From Sinorhizobium sp. 6-70 (GTDB taxonomy: Bacteria > Pseudomonadota > Alphaproteobacteria > Rhizobiales > Rhizobiaceae), in assembly GCF_030124375.1 (NCBI RefSeq), contig NZ_JASKLS010000005.1, positions 124,001 through 188,000 on the forward strand: a stretch of DNA of 64,000 bases. The letters are read 5' to 3'. The number at the start of each line of letters is the position of its first letter. Position 1 is the stretch's first letter. The notes beneath the pieces were generated by a model that saw only the letters and a program-made list of their open reading frames with translations, searched no databases and was not told where the DNA came from. Shown one piece after another: positions 33,149-41,931 of the stretch. Made by a program: the position numbers and the translations under genes.

Positions 33149-34051
33149 GTGGCGAAGCTCCGGTTCCCCAGCATGAAACACACCCCCTACGACGGTTCGT
33201 CGAAACCCTTCACGATCGGTCTCGTGCAGCTCGATCCCGGTCGGTGGATCGAACCGGACGATGCGCTTGAGTTCTATCTCGACGAAAAGGCGCGGCTGCT
33301 CGCTTCCATGCGCGAGAGCATTTTCCTTGCCGAGACCGGAACGGAGGCCGCGCAAGGCGAGCTCCTGAGTATACTCACCGGATACCTGCCCAACCAATTT
33401 CCCGACCTCTACCGGCGCGAGGGCGACGCGATGGTCGTCGGTAAGCGCCGAGTGGCCCTTGGCGGCGATTCCGCCCTCGTCACCGCGGGTTCGCTGATCC
33501 AGGACGACCTTGCGATCATGGAGCGCAAGGAGGGCGATTGGCGACTTGCCGCGGCCTATGTCGCCTTTCCATCCTCCTGGTCGCTTGCGGAGAAATTTGG
33601 CCGGGCGATGCACGAGATTCACGCGCCCGTTCCCGGCTTCGGTCAGGGCACGCGCAATGCCGAACTCATCACCCGGATGTTCGACAATCTTTCGCCCGGA
33701 CGTTTCGTCGAACGCTTCAACTGGGCGATCAACGTCGACGGCGCGCTGCATTTGCCGAAGTCGAAATCCGAGCAGGCCGACGCCGAGGCGGTGTCGCTTT
33801 CCGAAGACGGCACCTTCATCCGCATCGAGCGCCAGACGCTTCGCAAACTGCCGGAGACCGGCGCGATCGTCTTCACGATCCGCATCTACTCCGATCCGCT
33901 CGCCGCACTCAGACGCCGGCCCGATGCGGCAGCGCTTGCCCGATCCTTCGTTGCCCAACTCAACGAATTGACGCTGCCACAGGCGGCATACAAGGGTCTT
34001 GTAAGCAAGCGGGAAGCCCTGATCGCAGCGTTGTTGGCGATTGCCGGTTAA
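33149..34051 (+). CDS. DUF3445 / heme-dependent oxidative N-demethylase-like protein
   Basis: A 300-residue soluble protein of DUF3445, whose characterised member is the alpha subunit of a heme-dependent oxidative N-demethylase. Motifs include PFTIGLVQLDPGRWIEPDDA, DLYRREGDAMVVGKRR, AFPSSWSLAEKFGRAMHEIH with a candidate axial histidine, and RFVERFNWAINVDGALHLP. The other demethylase subunits are not nearby. The start is GTG at 33149 after GAAGGG; ATG 33173 is possible. Substrate is unknown. Confidence 0.82.
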   Translation: MAKLRFPSMKHTPYDGSSKPFTIGLVQLDPGRWIEPDDALEFYLDEKARLLASMRESIFLAETGTEAAQGELLSILTGYLPNQFPDLYRREGDAMVVGKRRVALGGDSALVTAGSLIQDDLAIMERKEGDWRLAAAYVAFPSSWSLAEKFGRAMHEIHAPVPGFGQGTRNAELITRMFDNLSPGRFVERFNWAINVDGALHLPKSKSEQADAEAVSLSEDGTFIRIERQTLRKLPETGAIVFTIRIYSDPLAALRRRPDAAALARSFVAQLNELTLPQAAYKGLVSKREALIAALLAIAG

Positions 34052-34106
34052 GCAAAGTCTCACGTGGCGGTTGACGCGGCGGCCCTTTATTGTGACAGGA
34101 AACTAT

Positions 34107-34196
34107 GCTCTAGAGCATCCGCTTTCAGCGATTTCACCTGAAAGCGGGCAGGACGCTCCAGAACCTTCAGCGCCTCGGAGCGTTCGAACGCCCGGC
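34107..34196. repeat. rhizobial palindromic repeat, family F copy 2
   Basis: GCTCTAGAGCATCCGCTTTC...GAAAGCGGGCAGGACGCTCC and GAGCGTTCGAACGCCCGGCG, related to the units at 19497-19603. It is upstream of hss. Confidence 0.65.
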
Positions 34197-34282
34197 GTTG
34201 CCGGCATTGCCAGAGACTCAAACGCCCGCTTTCCGCGCGTTTCAACCAACCTCACAGGGATGTTTTCCAGGAGAAGACCAAA

Positions 34283-35734
34283 ATGGCAGATACCACCTAT
34301 CCGGTTCATGGCGAGATCACCGGCCCGATCGTCATGATCGGTTTCGGCTCGATTGGCCACGGCACCTTGCCGCTGATCGAACGCCACTTCAAATACGACA
34401 AGAACCGGTTGATTGTGGTCGAACCGCGCGAAGACGCCAAGGACACGGAGCTTTTCGAGCGCCATGGCGTGCGTCACGTCAAGGCTTACGTGACCAAGGA
34501 CAACTACAAGGAACTCTTGAAGCCTCTGCTGACCGAGGGCGGCGGACAGGGCTTCTGCGTCAACCTCTCCGTCGACACGTCCTCGCTCGATCTCATGAAG
34601 CTCTGCCGCAAGCTCGATGTTCTCTACATCGACACGGTCGTGGAGCCCTGGCTCGGTTTCTACTTCAACCCCGAAATGGACAACGCGGCACGCACCAACT
34701 ATGCGCTGCGGGAGACGGTGCGTAAGGAAAAGCAGAAGAACCCGGGCGGCACCACCGCGGTTTCGACCTGCGGCGCCAACCCGGGCATGGTCTCCTGGTT
34801 CGTCAAGAGGGCGCTCCTCCACCTTGCCGACGATCTCGGCCTGAAATACGAGGAACCGCATCAGGACGACCGCGAAGGCTGGGCGAAGCTGATGAAGAAG
34901 GCCGGCGTCAAGGGCATCCACATCGCCGAGCGCGACACGCAGCGCAGCAAGAATCCCAAACCGCTCGACGTCTTCTGGAACACCTGGTCGGTCGAAGGCT
35001 TCATTTCTGAAGGCCTGCAGCCGGCCGAACTCGGCTGGGGCACGCACGAGACCTGGATGCCGAAGAACGCCAAGAAGCAAAAGAAGGGCTGCAAGGCGGC
35101 AATCTATCTGGAGCAGCCGGGTGCAAACACGCGCGTGCGCACCTGGTGCCCGACACCGGGTCCGCAATACGGCTTCCTCGTCACCCACAACGAATCGATC
35201 TCGATTGCCGACTTCTTCACCGTGCGTGACAAGGATGGCGAGGTCACCTACCGCCCGACGTGCCACTATGCCTATCACCCGAACAACGACGCCGTGCTCT
35301 CGCTGCACGAGATGTTCGGCAATGGCGGCAATGCGCAGCCGGTGCACCACGTTCTCGACGAGAACGAACTCGTCGATGGCATCGATGAGCTCGGCGTGCT
35401 GCTCTACGGCCATGACAAGAACGCCTACTGGTATGGTTCGCGCCTGTCGCTCGAAGAAACCCGGCGCATCGCGCCCTATCAGAATGCCACCGGCCTGCAG
35501 GTGACGAGCGCCGTTCTCGCCGGCATGGTCTGGGCCCTCGAGAACCCGAAGGCGGGCATCGTCGAAGCCGACGAGATGGACTACAAACGCTGCCTGGAAG
35601 TGCAGCTCCCCTATCTCGGTCCCGTCGAAGGCCACTACACCGACTGGACGCCGCTTGAGGGTCGCCCGGGCCTGTTCCCGGAAGACCTCGATACCAAGGA
35701 TCCGTGGCAGTTCCGGAACATCCTCTTCCGCTGA
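34283..35734 (+). CDS. hss: homospermidine synthase
   Basis: A 483-residue NAD-dependent enzyme that condenses two putrescines (or putrescine and spermidine) to sym-homospermidine, the main polyamine of rhizobia. The Rossmann motif is IVMIGFGSIGHGTLPLIERH near residue 16; further conserved parts are VSTCGANPGMVSWFVKRALL near residue 160 and FGNGGNAQPVHHVLDENELV. The length equals that of bacterial Hss proteins. CAGGAGAAG sits before the ATG. It ends in a strong terminator, so it is monocistronic. Confidence 0.95.
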   Translation: MADTTYPVHGEITGPIVMIGFGSIGHGTLPLIERHFKYDKNRLIVVEPREDAKDTELFERHGVRHVKAYVTKDNYKELLKPLLTEGGGQGFCVNLSVDTSSLDLMKLCRKLDVLYIDTVVEPWLGFYFNPEMDNAARTNYALRETVRKEKQKNPGGTTAVSTCGANPGMVSWFVKRALLHLADDLGLKYEEPHQDDREGWAKLMKKAGVKGIHIAERDTQRSKNPKPLDVFWNTWSVEGFISEGLQPAELGWGTHETWMPKNAKKQKKGCKAAIYLEQPGANTRVRTWCPTPGPQYGFLVTHNESISIADFFTVRDKDGEVTYRPTCHYAYHPNNDAVLSLHEMFGNGGNAQPVHHVLDENELVDGIDELGVLLYGHDKNAYWYGSRLSLEETRRIAPYQNATGLQVTSAVLAGMVWALENPKAGIVEADEMDYKRCLEVQLPYLGPVEGHYTDWTPLEGRPGLFPEDLDTKDPWQFRNILFR

Positions 35735-35762
35735 GAATCGCTGCACATACGTTGCAAAATAC

Positions 35763-35793
35763 GGCCCGGAGCATAACGGCTCCGGGCCTTTTC
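35763..35793 (+). terminator. terminator of hss
   Basis: Perfect 10-bp stem GGCCCGGAGC / GCTCCGGGCC with a 6-nt loop, then TTTTC, 29 bp after the hss stop. Confidence 0.92.
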
Positions 35794-36008
35794 ATTTGAT
35801 TGACAAGGTTGCACGACAGGGCGAAATCAACCTCTGCGAAAGAGGGTACCGCGCTCTAACATCTTAGAATCGATCACGTTTACGACCTGGCGCGATACAA
35901 TCCAAAATCACCGGGATTTCAGTGACGGTCTTGCTTTCAACTCATGATCGCGGCATGGTTTCGCGCACAGAACGAAACCGCCAAGACAAGACGCGGGAGA
36001 AAACGCCC

Positions 36009-36374
36009 ATGAAGCCTTTCGCCATTCCGACCCTTCTGGCCGCCGCGGCAGCGCTGGCATCATGCCAGTCGTCGCCACGGGAAATGGGCGGACCTCCGCC
36101 GAGCCAGGCGGCCGGCGTCGAGGGCGCCTGGGTCGATCCGAACGGCATCGTTTCCACCTTCGCGGGCGGGACGTTCTCGACACGCACCACCGACACCAAC
36201 CAGTTGCTTGCTTCCGGCAACTACGTGAATGTCAGCCCGACGCTTGTCGAAATCAGCATGACGTCACTGGTGCGCAACACCCAGTCGAAGGTCAACTGCG
36301 CGCTCGTCACGCAGACACAGCTGAACTGCACCACCGATTCCGGCGCTCAGTTCTCGCTTACGCGCCGCGGCTGA
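36009..36374 (+). CDS. omp10: Omp10-like outer membrane lipoprotein
   Basis: A 121-residue lipoprotein: signal peptide with lipobox LASC (Cys19), a proline-rich linker, then the domain [35 protein letters not shown] and [20 protein letters not shown]. This order matches Brucella Omp10, a small outer-membrane lipoprotein and antigen, related to the bacterial protease-inhibitor beta-barrel fold. Lipidated at Cys19, it should sit in the outer membrane. The frame is open upstream, but the ATG at 36009 gives the signal peptide directly. Followed by its own terminator. Confidence 0.82.
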   Translation: MKPFAIPTLLAAAAALASCQSSPREMGGPPPSQAAGVEGAWVDPNGIVSTFAGGTFSTRTTDTNQLLASGNYVNVSPTLVEISMTSLVRNTQSKVNCALVTQTQLNCTTDSGAQFSLTRRG

Positions 36375-36429
36375 AGCGGATGGGCGAGGCGATAAACGCC
36401 CCTGTCCGCATCCTGTGAAAATCACGAAG

Positions 36430-36452
36430 GCCCGCCCAAGCGCGGGCTTTTT
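36430..36452 (+). terminator. terminator of the Omp10-like gene
   Basis: Stem GCCCGC / GCGGGC (36430-36435, 36442-36447) then a T-run. Confidence 0.75.
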
Positions 36453-36494
36453 GCTACCTTTGATGACGAACCCTCGTTCCGTTCCGAGAAGACG

Positions 36495-36902
36495 ATGCTG
36501 AAAACCTACACAGGAAGCTGCCATTGCGGCGTGGTTCGCTTCGAGGCCGACCTGGACATCAGCGCCGGCACCGGAAAGTGCAATTGCTCCATTTGCACGA
36601 AGATGCGCCTGTGGTCGGTTCGGGTGAGGCCAGAAGCTTTTCGTCTCGTCGAAGGCGAGGGTGAACTGACGGATTTTCAGGGAAAGAACAGGGTCGCCCA
36701 TCACCTCTTCTGCCAGCATTGCGGCGTGCACCCCTTTGAGCGTATCGGTGTCCCGAACATGACTGGCGGTCCGTACCTCAATATCAATGTCGCATGTCTC
36801 GAGTGTGTCGACATCGACGAGCTCTTGGCCGCACCGGTTACCTACTACGATGGCCGCAATGACAATTGGGGAGAGACACCCGCCGAAGTGCGGCACCTCT
36901 AG
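36495..36902 (+). CDS. GFA-family zinc-binding protein
   Basis: A 135-residue protein of the glutathione-dependent formaldehyde-activating (GFA) / CENP-V fold. Zinc ligands are visible as GSCHCG (Cys9, Cys11), KCNCSIC (Cys29, Cys31, Cys34) and FCQHCGVHPF (near 77-86). The prototype accelerates S-hydroxymethyl-glutathione formation, but most members have no tested activity, so only the fold and metal sites are claimed. Confidence 0.88.
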   Translation: MLKTYTGSCHCGVVRFEADLDISAGTGKCNCSICTKMRLWSVRVRPEAFRLVEGEGELTDFQGKNRVAHHLFCQHCGVHPFERIGVPNMTGGPYLNINVACLECVDIDELLAAPVTYYDGRNDNWGETPAEVRHL

Positions 36903-37123
36903 GCCCTGCGGCACTGGGCATCGCGACCCTGGCAGACGGCGATCGCGTCGTTCGGCAGCCGGCTTAACCCTAGTTGGAATCCGGCGAAGAAAGGGCGCCT
37001 TTAGCGCTTGAAGTCGGCCGCAACTGGTGAAAACATCCGGCACGCCACCTCGGTCAGGGGATCGAGCATTTCCGCACGGTTTCGCAATCGATCGGAAATC
37101 CACAGGCAGAACGGGAGAAGATC

Positions 37124-39001
37124 ATGATCAGACATATACGGACCGGCCTGATGACCGCGTCTATTCTCGCCCTTTCTTCGGGCGCCGCCTTCGCCGATTA
37201 TGAATTGAACATCCTGCACATCAATGATCTCCACTCCCGCATCGAGTCGATCAACAAGTTCGAGTCGACCTGCTCGGCGGAAGAGGAAGGCAAGAACGAG
37301 TGCTTTGGCGGCGTCGCCCGCCTCAAGTCGCTGATCGACCAGAAACGCCAGGAGCTGACGGGCAAGAACGTGCTTCTGCTCAATGCCGGCGACAACTTTC
37401 AGGGCTCGCTCTTCTTCACGACCTACAAGGGCGCGGCAGAAGCGGAATTCCTGAACCTGATGAAGTTCGATGCCATGACCGTCGGCAACCACGAATTCGA
37501 CGAAAGCGAAGATGGGCTCGCGAGCTTCCTCGACAAGGTCACCTTCCCGGTCGTAACCGCCAATGTGCTGCCGAGCTACAAGTCGAAGATCGGCGACCGG
37601 ATCAAGCCTTCGATCGTGCTCGATGTCGGCGGTCAGAAGATCGGCATCGTCGGCGCCGTCGCCAACGACACGCCCGAACTTTCCTCTCCCGGACCGGACA
37701 TCCTGATCGGTGAAGATGTCGCGACGATTACGAGTGCGGTCGAGGAGCTCAAGAAGCAGGGCGTCAACAAGATCATCGCCTTGACCCATGTCGGCTACCC
37801 GCGCGACCTCGCTGCGATTGCCAAGATCCCGGACGTCGACGTCGTCGTCGGCGGTCACTCCCATAGCCTTCTGTCGAACACCGACGCGAAGGCGGAAGGC
37901 CCCTACCCGACCATGGTCGACAATCCCGGCGGCTACAACGTGCCGGTGGTGCAGGCCGCCTCCTACACCAAGTATCTCGGCGACCTCGTCGTCACCTTCG
38001 ATGACAGCGGCGTCGTGAAGGCGGCAAAGGGCGATCCGATTCTCATCGACTCCTCGGTCAAACCCGACGAAGCCGTGCTTGCCCGGATCAAGGAGCTCGC
38101 CAAGCCGATCGAAGAACTGCGCACCAAGGTCATCGCCAAGACCGAAGCGCCGATCGACGGCTCGCGCGAAAATTGCCGCGCCAAGGAATGCGAAATGGGC
38201 ACGCTGGTGGCCGACGCCATGCTCGACCGCGTCAAGGGCCAGGGTGTCACGATCGCCATCACCAATGGCGGCGGGCTGCGCGCCTCGATCGATGCCGGCG
38301 ACGTGACCATGGGCGAAGCCATCACCGTGCTTCCGTTCCAGAACACGCTCTCGACCTTCCAGTTGAAGGGGGCCGACATCCGCGCTGCACTTGAGAACGG
38401 CCTGAGCCAGGTCGAAGAGGGCGGCGGGCGCTTCCCGCAGGTGGCCGGCCTCAAATATTCCTTCGACCGCTCCAAGCCGGCCGGCAGCCGGCTCGTCTCG
38501 GTCGAGGCGAAGGAGGGCGAAGCCTTCGCCCCGCTCGACCCGGAAAAGACCTATTCGCTCGTTAGCAACAATTTCATGCGCGGCGGTGGCGACGGCTATG
38601 CCGTCTTCAAGACCAAGGGCGAGAACGCCTATGATTATGGCCCGGGACTCGAGACCGTGCTTGCCGACTATCTCGCGGCGCACCAGCCGTTCAAACCCCA
38701 TACCGATGGCCGCATAACGGAAGTCGCCGCGGCGGCGGGCGCAACGGCCGATGGCGCGGCGGCGCCGGCAACCGAGACAAAACCGGCAGAGAGCACTGCA
38801 GCCGCACCGGTGCAGCCTGCAACCGGAACCGCAGCTGCCGGACCGCAGAAGCATGTCATTGCCAAGGGCGACACGCTCTGGGATCTCGCCGAGTCCTTCT
38901 ACGGCAACGGCATCGAGTGGAGGAAGATCTCGACCGCCAATGGCAATCCAGCGCCACGGGCACTCGAGATCGGCCGCGAATTGCAGATCCCGGCCAAATA
39001 A
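37124..39001 (+). CDS. periplasmic 5'-nucleotidase/metallophosphatase with C-terminal LysM
   Basis: A 625-residue exported enzyme: signal peptide (residues 1-24), then the calcineurin-like domain (about 25-290) with LNILHINDLHSR, NAGDNFQGSLF, VGNHEFDE and GGHSHSLL metal motifs, then the 5'-nucleotidase C-terminal domain (about 320-510) with ITNGGGLRASIDAGDVTMGE. After an alanine/threonine-rich linker a LysM domain (about 575-622, HVIAKGDTLWDLAESFYGNG) would tether it to peptidoglycan, an uncommon addition. Likely role: nucleotide or UDP-sugar hydrolysis for nucleoside or phosphate salvage. It ends in its own terminator. Confidence 0.93.
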   Translation: MIRHIRTGLMTASILALSSGAAFADYELNILHINDLHSRIESINKFESTCSAEEEGKNECFGGVARLKSLIDQKRQELTGKNVLLLNAGDNFQGSLFFTTYKGAAEAEFLNLMKFDAMTVGNHEFDESEDGLASFLDKVTFPVVTANVLPSYKSKIGDRIKPSIVLDVGGQKIGIVGAVANDTPELSSPGPDILIGEDVATITSAVEELKKQGVNKIIALTHVGYPRDLAAIAKIPDVDVVVGGHSHSLLSNTDAKAEGPYPTMVDNPGGYNVPVVQAASYTKYLGDLVVTFDDSGVVKAAKGDPILIDSSVKPDEAVLARIKELAKPIEELRTKVIAKTEAPIDGSRENCRAKECEMGTLVADAMLDRVKGQGVTIAITNGGGLRASIDAGDVTMGEAITVLPFQNTLSTFQLKGADIRAALENGLSQVEEGGGRFPQVAGLKYSFDRSKPAGSRLVSVEAKEGEAFAPLDPEKTYSLVSNNFMRGGGDGYAVFKTKGENAYDYGPGLETVLADYLAAHQPFKPHTDGRITEVAAAAGATADGAAAPATETKPAESTAAAPVQPATGTAAAGPQKHVIAKGDTLWDLAESFYGNGIEWRKISTANGNPAPRALEIGRELQIPAK

Positions 39002-39023
39002 GACAATTTGTCTCAACTTTCGG

Positions 39024-39059
39024 GCCGGCGCGGTCTTTCCCGCGCCGGCTTTTCTTTTT
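39024..39059 (+). terminator. terminator of the 5'-nucleotidase gene
   Basis: Stem GCCGGCGCGG / CCGCGCCGGC (39024-39033, 39040-39049) followed by TTTTCTTTTT. Confidence 0.92.
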
Positions 39060-39102
39060 AGAAGAGTTTGAAACTGAAGGCGCCGGCAACGGAAAGGCGC
39101 CC

Positions 39103-40149
39103 ATGAGGACCGAGATGACGACCGCACCTGTCGAACCGACGACCGACCACGCTGTCCGGAGATCCGGGAAGATCGGCGTTCTGCTCGTCAATCTCGGCAC
39201 GCCGGACGGCACCGACTACGCCTCCATGCGTCGCTACCTCAAGGAGTTCCTGAGCGACAGGCGCGTCATCGAATGGTCGCGCCTCTACTGGTATCCGATC
39301 CTCTACGGCATCGTGCTCAACACGCGCCCCGGCAAGGTCGGCAAGGCGTATGAGCTGATCTGGAACAAGGAACGCAACGAAAGCTGGCTGCGCACCTACA
39401 CCCGCAACCAGGCCGAACTGATGGCGAAGGCCTTTGCCGATCGGCCAGAGGTCGTCGTCGACTGGGCGATGCGCTATGGCCAGCCCACCATCGCTGCGCG
39501 CATGGAGGCGCTGCAGCAGGAAGGTTGCGATCGCGTTCTCGTGTTTCCGCTCTATCCGCAATATGCCGCGGCCACGACCGCGACGGTCAACGACAAGGCC
39601 TTCGAGGCCTTGCTGAAGATGCGCTGGCAGCCGGCCTTGCGCACGGTTCCCGCCTATCCCGGCGACCCGGTCTATATCGATGCGCTCGCGGCCTCGATCA
39701 GCAAGCATCTTGCAACGCTCGACTGGGAGCCGGAAGTCGTGCTTGCCTCCTTCCACGGCATTCCGAAGAGCTATTCCGATCAAGGTGATCCCTATTATTT
39801 CCAATGCCAGGAGACCGCGCGACTGCTGCGCGCAAAGCTTGGCTGGCCGGAGGAAAAGCTGCAGGTTACTTTCCAGTCCCGCTTCGGCCCGGAGGAATGG
39901 CTGCAGCCATATACGGACAAGACGGTCGAGAGGTTGGCGAAGAACGGCGTCAAGCGTCTTACGGTCGTCAATCCCGGTTTCGTCTCGGACTGTCTGGAGA
40001 CGCTGGAAGAAATCGCCGGCCAGGCCGCCGAAAGCTTCCACCACAATGGCGGTGAGAGATTTGCGCATATTCCCTGCCTGAACGACAGTGCCGAGGGTAT
40101 GGCAGTACTCAACCATATCGTGCGCCGCGAGCTTGAGGGCTGGCTCTGA
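39103..40149 (+). CDS. hemH: ferrochelatase
   Basis: A 348-residue enzyme inserting Fe(II) into protoporphyrin IX, the last step of heme synthesis. It begins IGVLLVNLGTPDGTDYASMR near residue 25; the catalytic histidine region is LASFHGIPKSYSDQGDPYYF, and VVNPGFVSDCLETLEEIAGQ carries the conserved glutamate. The ATG at 39103 is used, preceded by GGAAAGG; ATG 39115 is an alternative. It lies close to the preceding terminator, so transcription probably starts nearby. Confidence 0.96.
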   Translation: MRTEMTTAPVEPTTDHAVRRSGKIGVLLVNLGTPDGTDYASMRRYLKEFLSDRRVIEWSRLYWYPILYGIVLNTRPGKVGKAYELIWNKERNESWLRTYTRNQAELMAKAFADRPEVVVDWAMRYGQPTIAARMEALQQEGCDRVLVFPLYPQYAAATTATVNDKAFEALLKMRWQPALRTVPAYPGDPVYIDALAASISKHLATLDWEPEVVLASFHGIPKSYSDQGDPYYFQCQETARLLRAKLGWPEEKLQVTFQSRFGPEEWLQPYTDKTVERLAKNGVKRLTVVNPGFVSDCLETLEEIAGQAAESFHHNGGERFAHIPCLNDSAEGMAVLNHIVRRELEGWL

Positions 40150-40204
40150 GCTGCCCGCCCCTGCACACGGCTTGAAATATTCCCGCGAATCGCCACGTCA
40201 TATC

Positions 40205-40311
40205 CTACAGCGCCGCGCGTCCTTCAGACGCGCAAAGGACGCTGTAGCACTTTGAATTGCTGCATGTTTTTTTCCTTAAATCGACTACGATTTAAGGAAA
40301 CACGCAGCGGG
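40205..40311. repeat. RIME1-like element, copy 9 (complete)
   Basis: CTACAGCGCCGCGCGTCCTTCAGACGCGC, link GTAGCACTTTGAATTGCTG, then CCTTAAATCG...CGATTTAAGG with GCATGTTT/AACACGC ends. Located between hemH and the SPFH gene; an open frame from 40252 into the SPFH gene is repeat-derived. Confidence 0.85.
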
Positions 40312-40347
40312 GGGCACTCCGAACGTTGGAGTTGCGAAGAGGGAGAT

Positions 40348-41349
40348 ATGTCGGTGGGCGGCATGGATATCGCAGTCATTGCATTCGTCGTTCTTGTCAT
40401 CCTGGTGCTATTTGCCGGGATCAAGACTGTGCCGCAGGGATATCAATACACGGTCGAGCGCTTCGGCCGGTACACGAAGACCATGGAGCCCGGGCTAAAC
40501 GTCATCTTTCCCTTCATCGATCGCATCGGAGCGAAGATGAATGTGATGGAGCAGGTTCTCGACGTGCCGACCCAGGAGGTCATCACCAAGGACAATGCCA
40601 GCGTGTCGGCGGATGCAGTCGCCTTTTATCAGGTGCTGAACCCCGCCCAGGCCGCCTATCAGGTTGCCCATCTCGAGAATGCCCTCCTTAACCTGACGAT
40701 GACAAATATCCGCTCGGTGATGGGCTCGATGGACCTCGACGAGCTGCTTTCCAATCGCGACGCGATCAACGACCGGCTGCTCCGCGTCGTCGACGAGGCG
40801 GCCAATCCCTGGGGCATCAAGATCACCCGCGTCGAGATCAAGGACATCGCACCACCGACTGACCTGGTCGAGGCGATGGCCCGGCAGATGAAGGCGGAAC
40901 GCGAAAAGCGCGCGCAGGTGCTGGAGGCGGAAGGCGCCCGTAACGCTCAAATCCTGCGCGCCGAGGGCGCCAAGCAATCGGCGATCCTCGAGGCCGAGGG
41001 CCAGCGCGAAGCCGCCTATCGCGAGGCGGAGGCGCGCGAGCGCCTGGCGGAGGCAGAAGCCAAGGCAACCCGCATGGTATCCGAAGCGATCGCCGCCGGC
41101 GATGTGCAGGCAATCAACTATTTCGTCGCGCAGAAGTACACCGAGGCGCTCGCTTCTATCGGCACGGCGAACAACCAGAAGATCGTTCTGATGCCGATGG
41201 AGGCCTCCTCGCTGATCGGCTCGCTCGGCGGCATCGGTGCCATCGCCAGGGAAGTCTTCGGCGATGGCCAGCCGCCTAGCTCGCCGCGCCCGCGCCAGTC
41301 GACGCCGCGCACGGGTCCGGCCGCCAATTCCTCCGAAACGACTTCCTGA
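40348..41349 (+). CDS. SPFH/stomatin-like membrane protein (QmcA family)
   Basis: A 333-residue protein with an N-terminal membrane helix (MDIAVIAFVVLVILVLFAGI), then an SPFH/band-7 domain (about 25-200) with GYQYTVERFGRYTKTMEPGL and TNIRSVMGSMDLDELLSNRD, then a long alanine/glutamate-rich coiled coil (about 180-250). SPFH proteins form membrane microdomain cages. The frame is open 32 codons upstream through a RIME element, so MSVGGMDIAV at 40348, after AGAGGGAGAT, is taken as the start. It pairs with the NfeD gene 11 bp downstream. Confidence 0.93.
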   Translation: MSVGGMDIAVIAFVVLVILVLFAGIKTVPQGYQYTVERFGRYTKTMEPGLNVIFPFIDRIGAKMNVMEQVLDVPTQEVITKDNASVSADAVAFYQVLNPAQAAYQVAHLENALLNLTMTNIRSVMGSMDLDELLSNRDAINDRLLRVVDEAANPWGIKITRVEIKDIAPPTDLVEAMARQMKAEREKRAQVLEAEGARNAQILRAEGAKQSAILEAEGQREAAYREAEARERLAEAEAKATRMVSEAIAAGDVQAINYFVAQKYTEALASIGTANNQKIVLMPMEASSLIGSLGGIGAIAREVFGDGQPPSSPRPRQSTPRTGPAANSSETTS

Positions 41350-41360
41350 AGGGCGTCGCC

Positions 41361-41816
41361 ATGATCGCACGCATCGTCCTCGAACTCGGCCCTTGGAGCT
41401 GGTGGGTGCTCGGCCTCGTGCTGCTTGCGGCGGAATTGGCGCTGCCGGGCGTCTTCCTGGTATGGATCGGGTTCGCGGCGCTCGCTACCGGCAGCCTGTC
41501 CCTCCTCCTCTGGGATACGGCATTCTGGGTCTGGGAGATCCAGGTCCTCGTCTTCGCGCTGCATTCGGTGTTCGCGGTCCTCATCGGTCGGCGCTTCGTC
41601 TCCTCGTCGAGAACGAGCGACGAGCCGCTGCTCAACAAGCGTGGCGAAAGCCTCGTTGGCCGCACAGCGGTCTTGGAGCAGCCGATCGCCGAGGGCCGAG
41701 GGCGCATACGCCTGGACGACACGACCTGGGCGGTCGAAGGGCCTGATCTGCCCGTCGGCACGCGCGTGCGTATCGTGGCAAGCAGCGGTCGCCACCTCAC
41801 TGTCGAGCGCGCCTGA
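41361..41816 (+). CDS. NfeD family membrane protein
   Basis: A 151-residue short NfeD protein: hydrophobic helices at about 10-80 (WWVLGLVLLAAELALPGVFL) and a C-terminal OB-fold (about 90-150, GRTAVLEQPIAEGRGRIRLD). It lacks the ClpP-like protease domain of long NfeD forms. Short NfeD proteins partner SPFH proteins in membrane microdomains, in keeping with the preceding gene 11 bp away. Confidence 0.92.
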   Translation: MIARIVLELGPWSWWVLGLVLLAAELALPGVFLVWIGFAALATGSLSLLLWDTAFWVWEIQVLVFALHSVFAVLIGRRFVSSSRTSDEPLLNKRGESLVGRTAVLEQPIAEGRGRIRLDDTTWAVEGPDLPVGTRVRIVASSGRHLTVERA

Positions 41817-41931
41817 GCGAAGCGCCGGAAACGGTCCTCAAGCCGGATTTTCCTTTTGGAAACGATTGCTTAACCACGCGCCTTTACGGTTGTGAAACGA
41901 TTGCAATCACGTTTTCGCGGACACACGGCGC

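Noticed and set aside
37001..39127. 708-codon open frame antisense to the 5'-nucleotidase
   Set aside because: The plus-strand gene has signal peptide, metal motifs and LysM; the antisense product resembles nothing and comes from codon bias.
40252..40347. N-terminal extension of the SPFH protein
   Set aside because: The extra 32 codons are a RIME1-like repeat; a good ribosome-binding site precedes the ATG at 40348.
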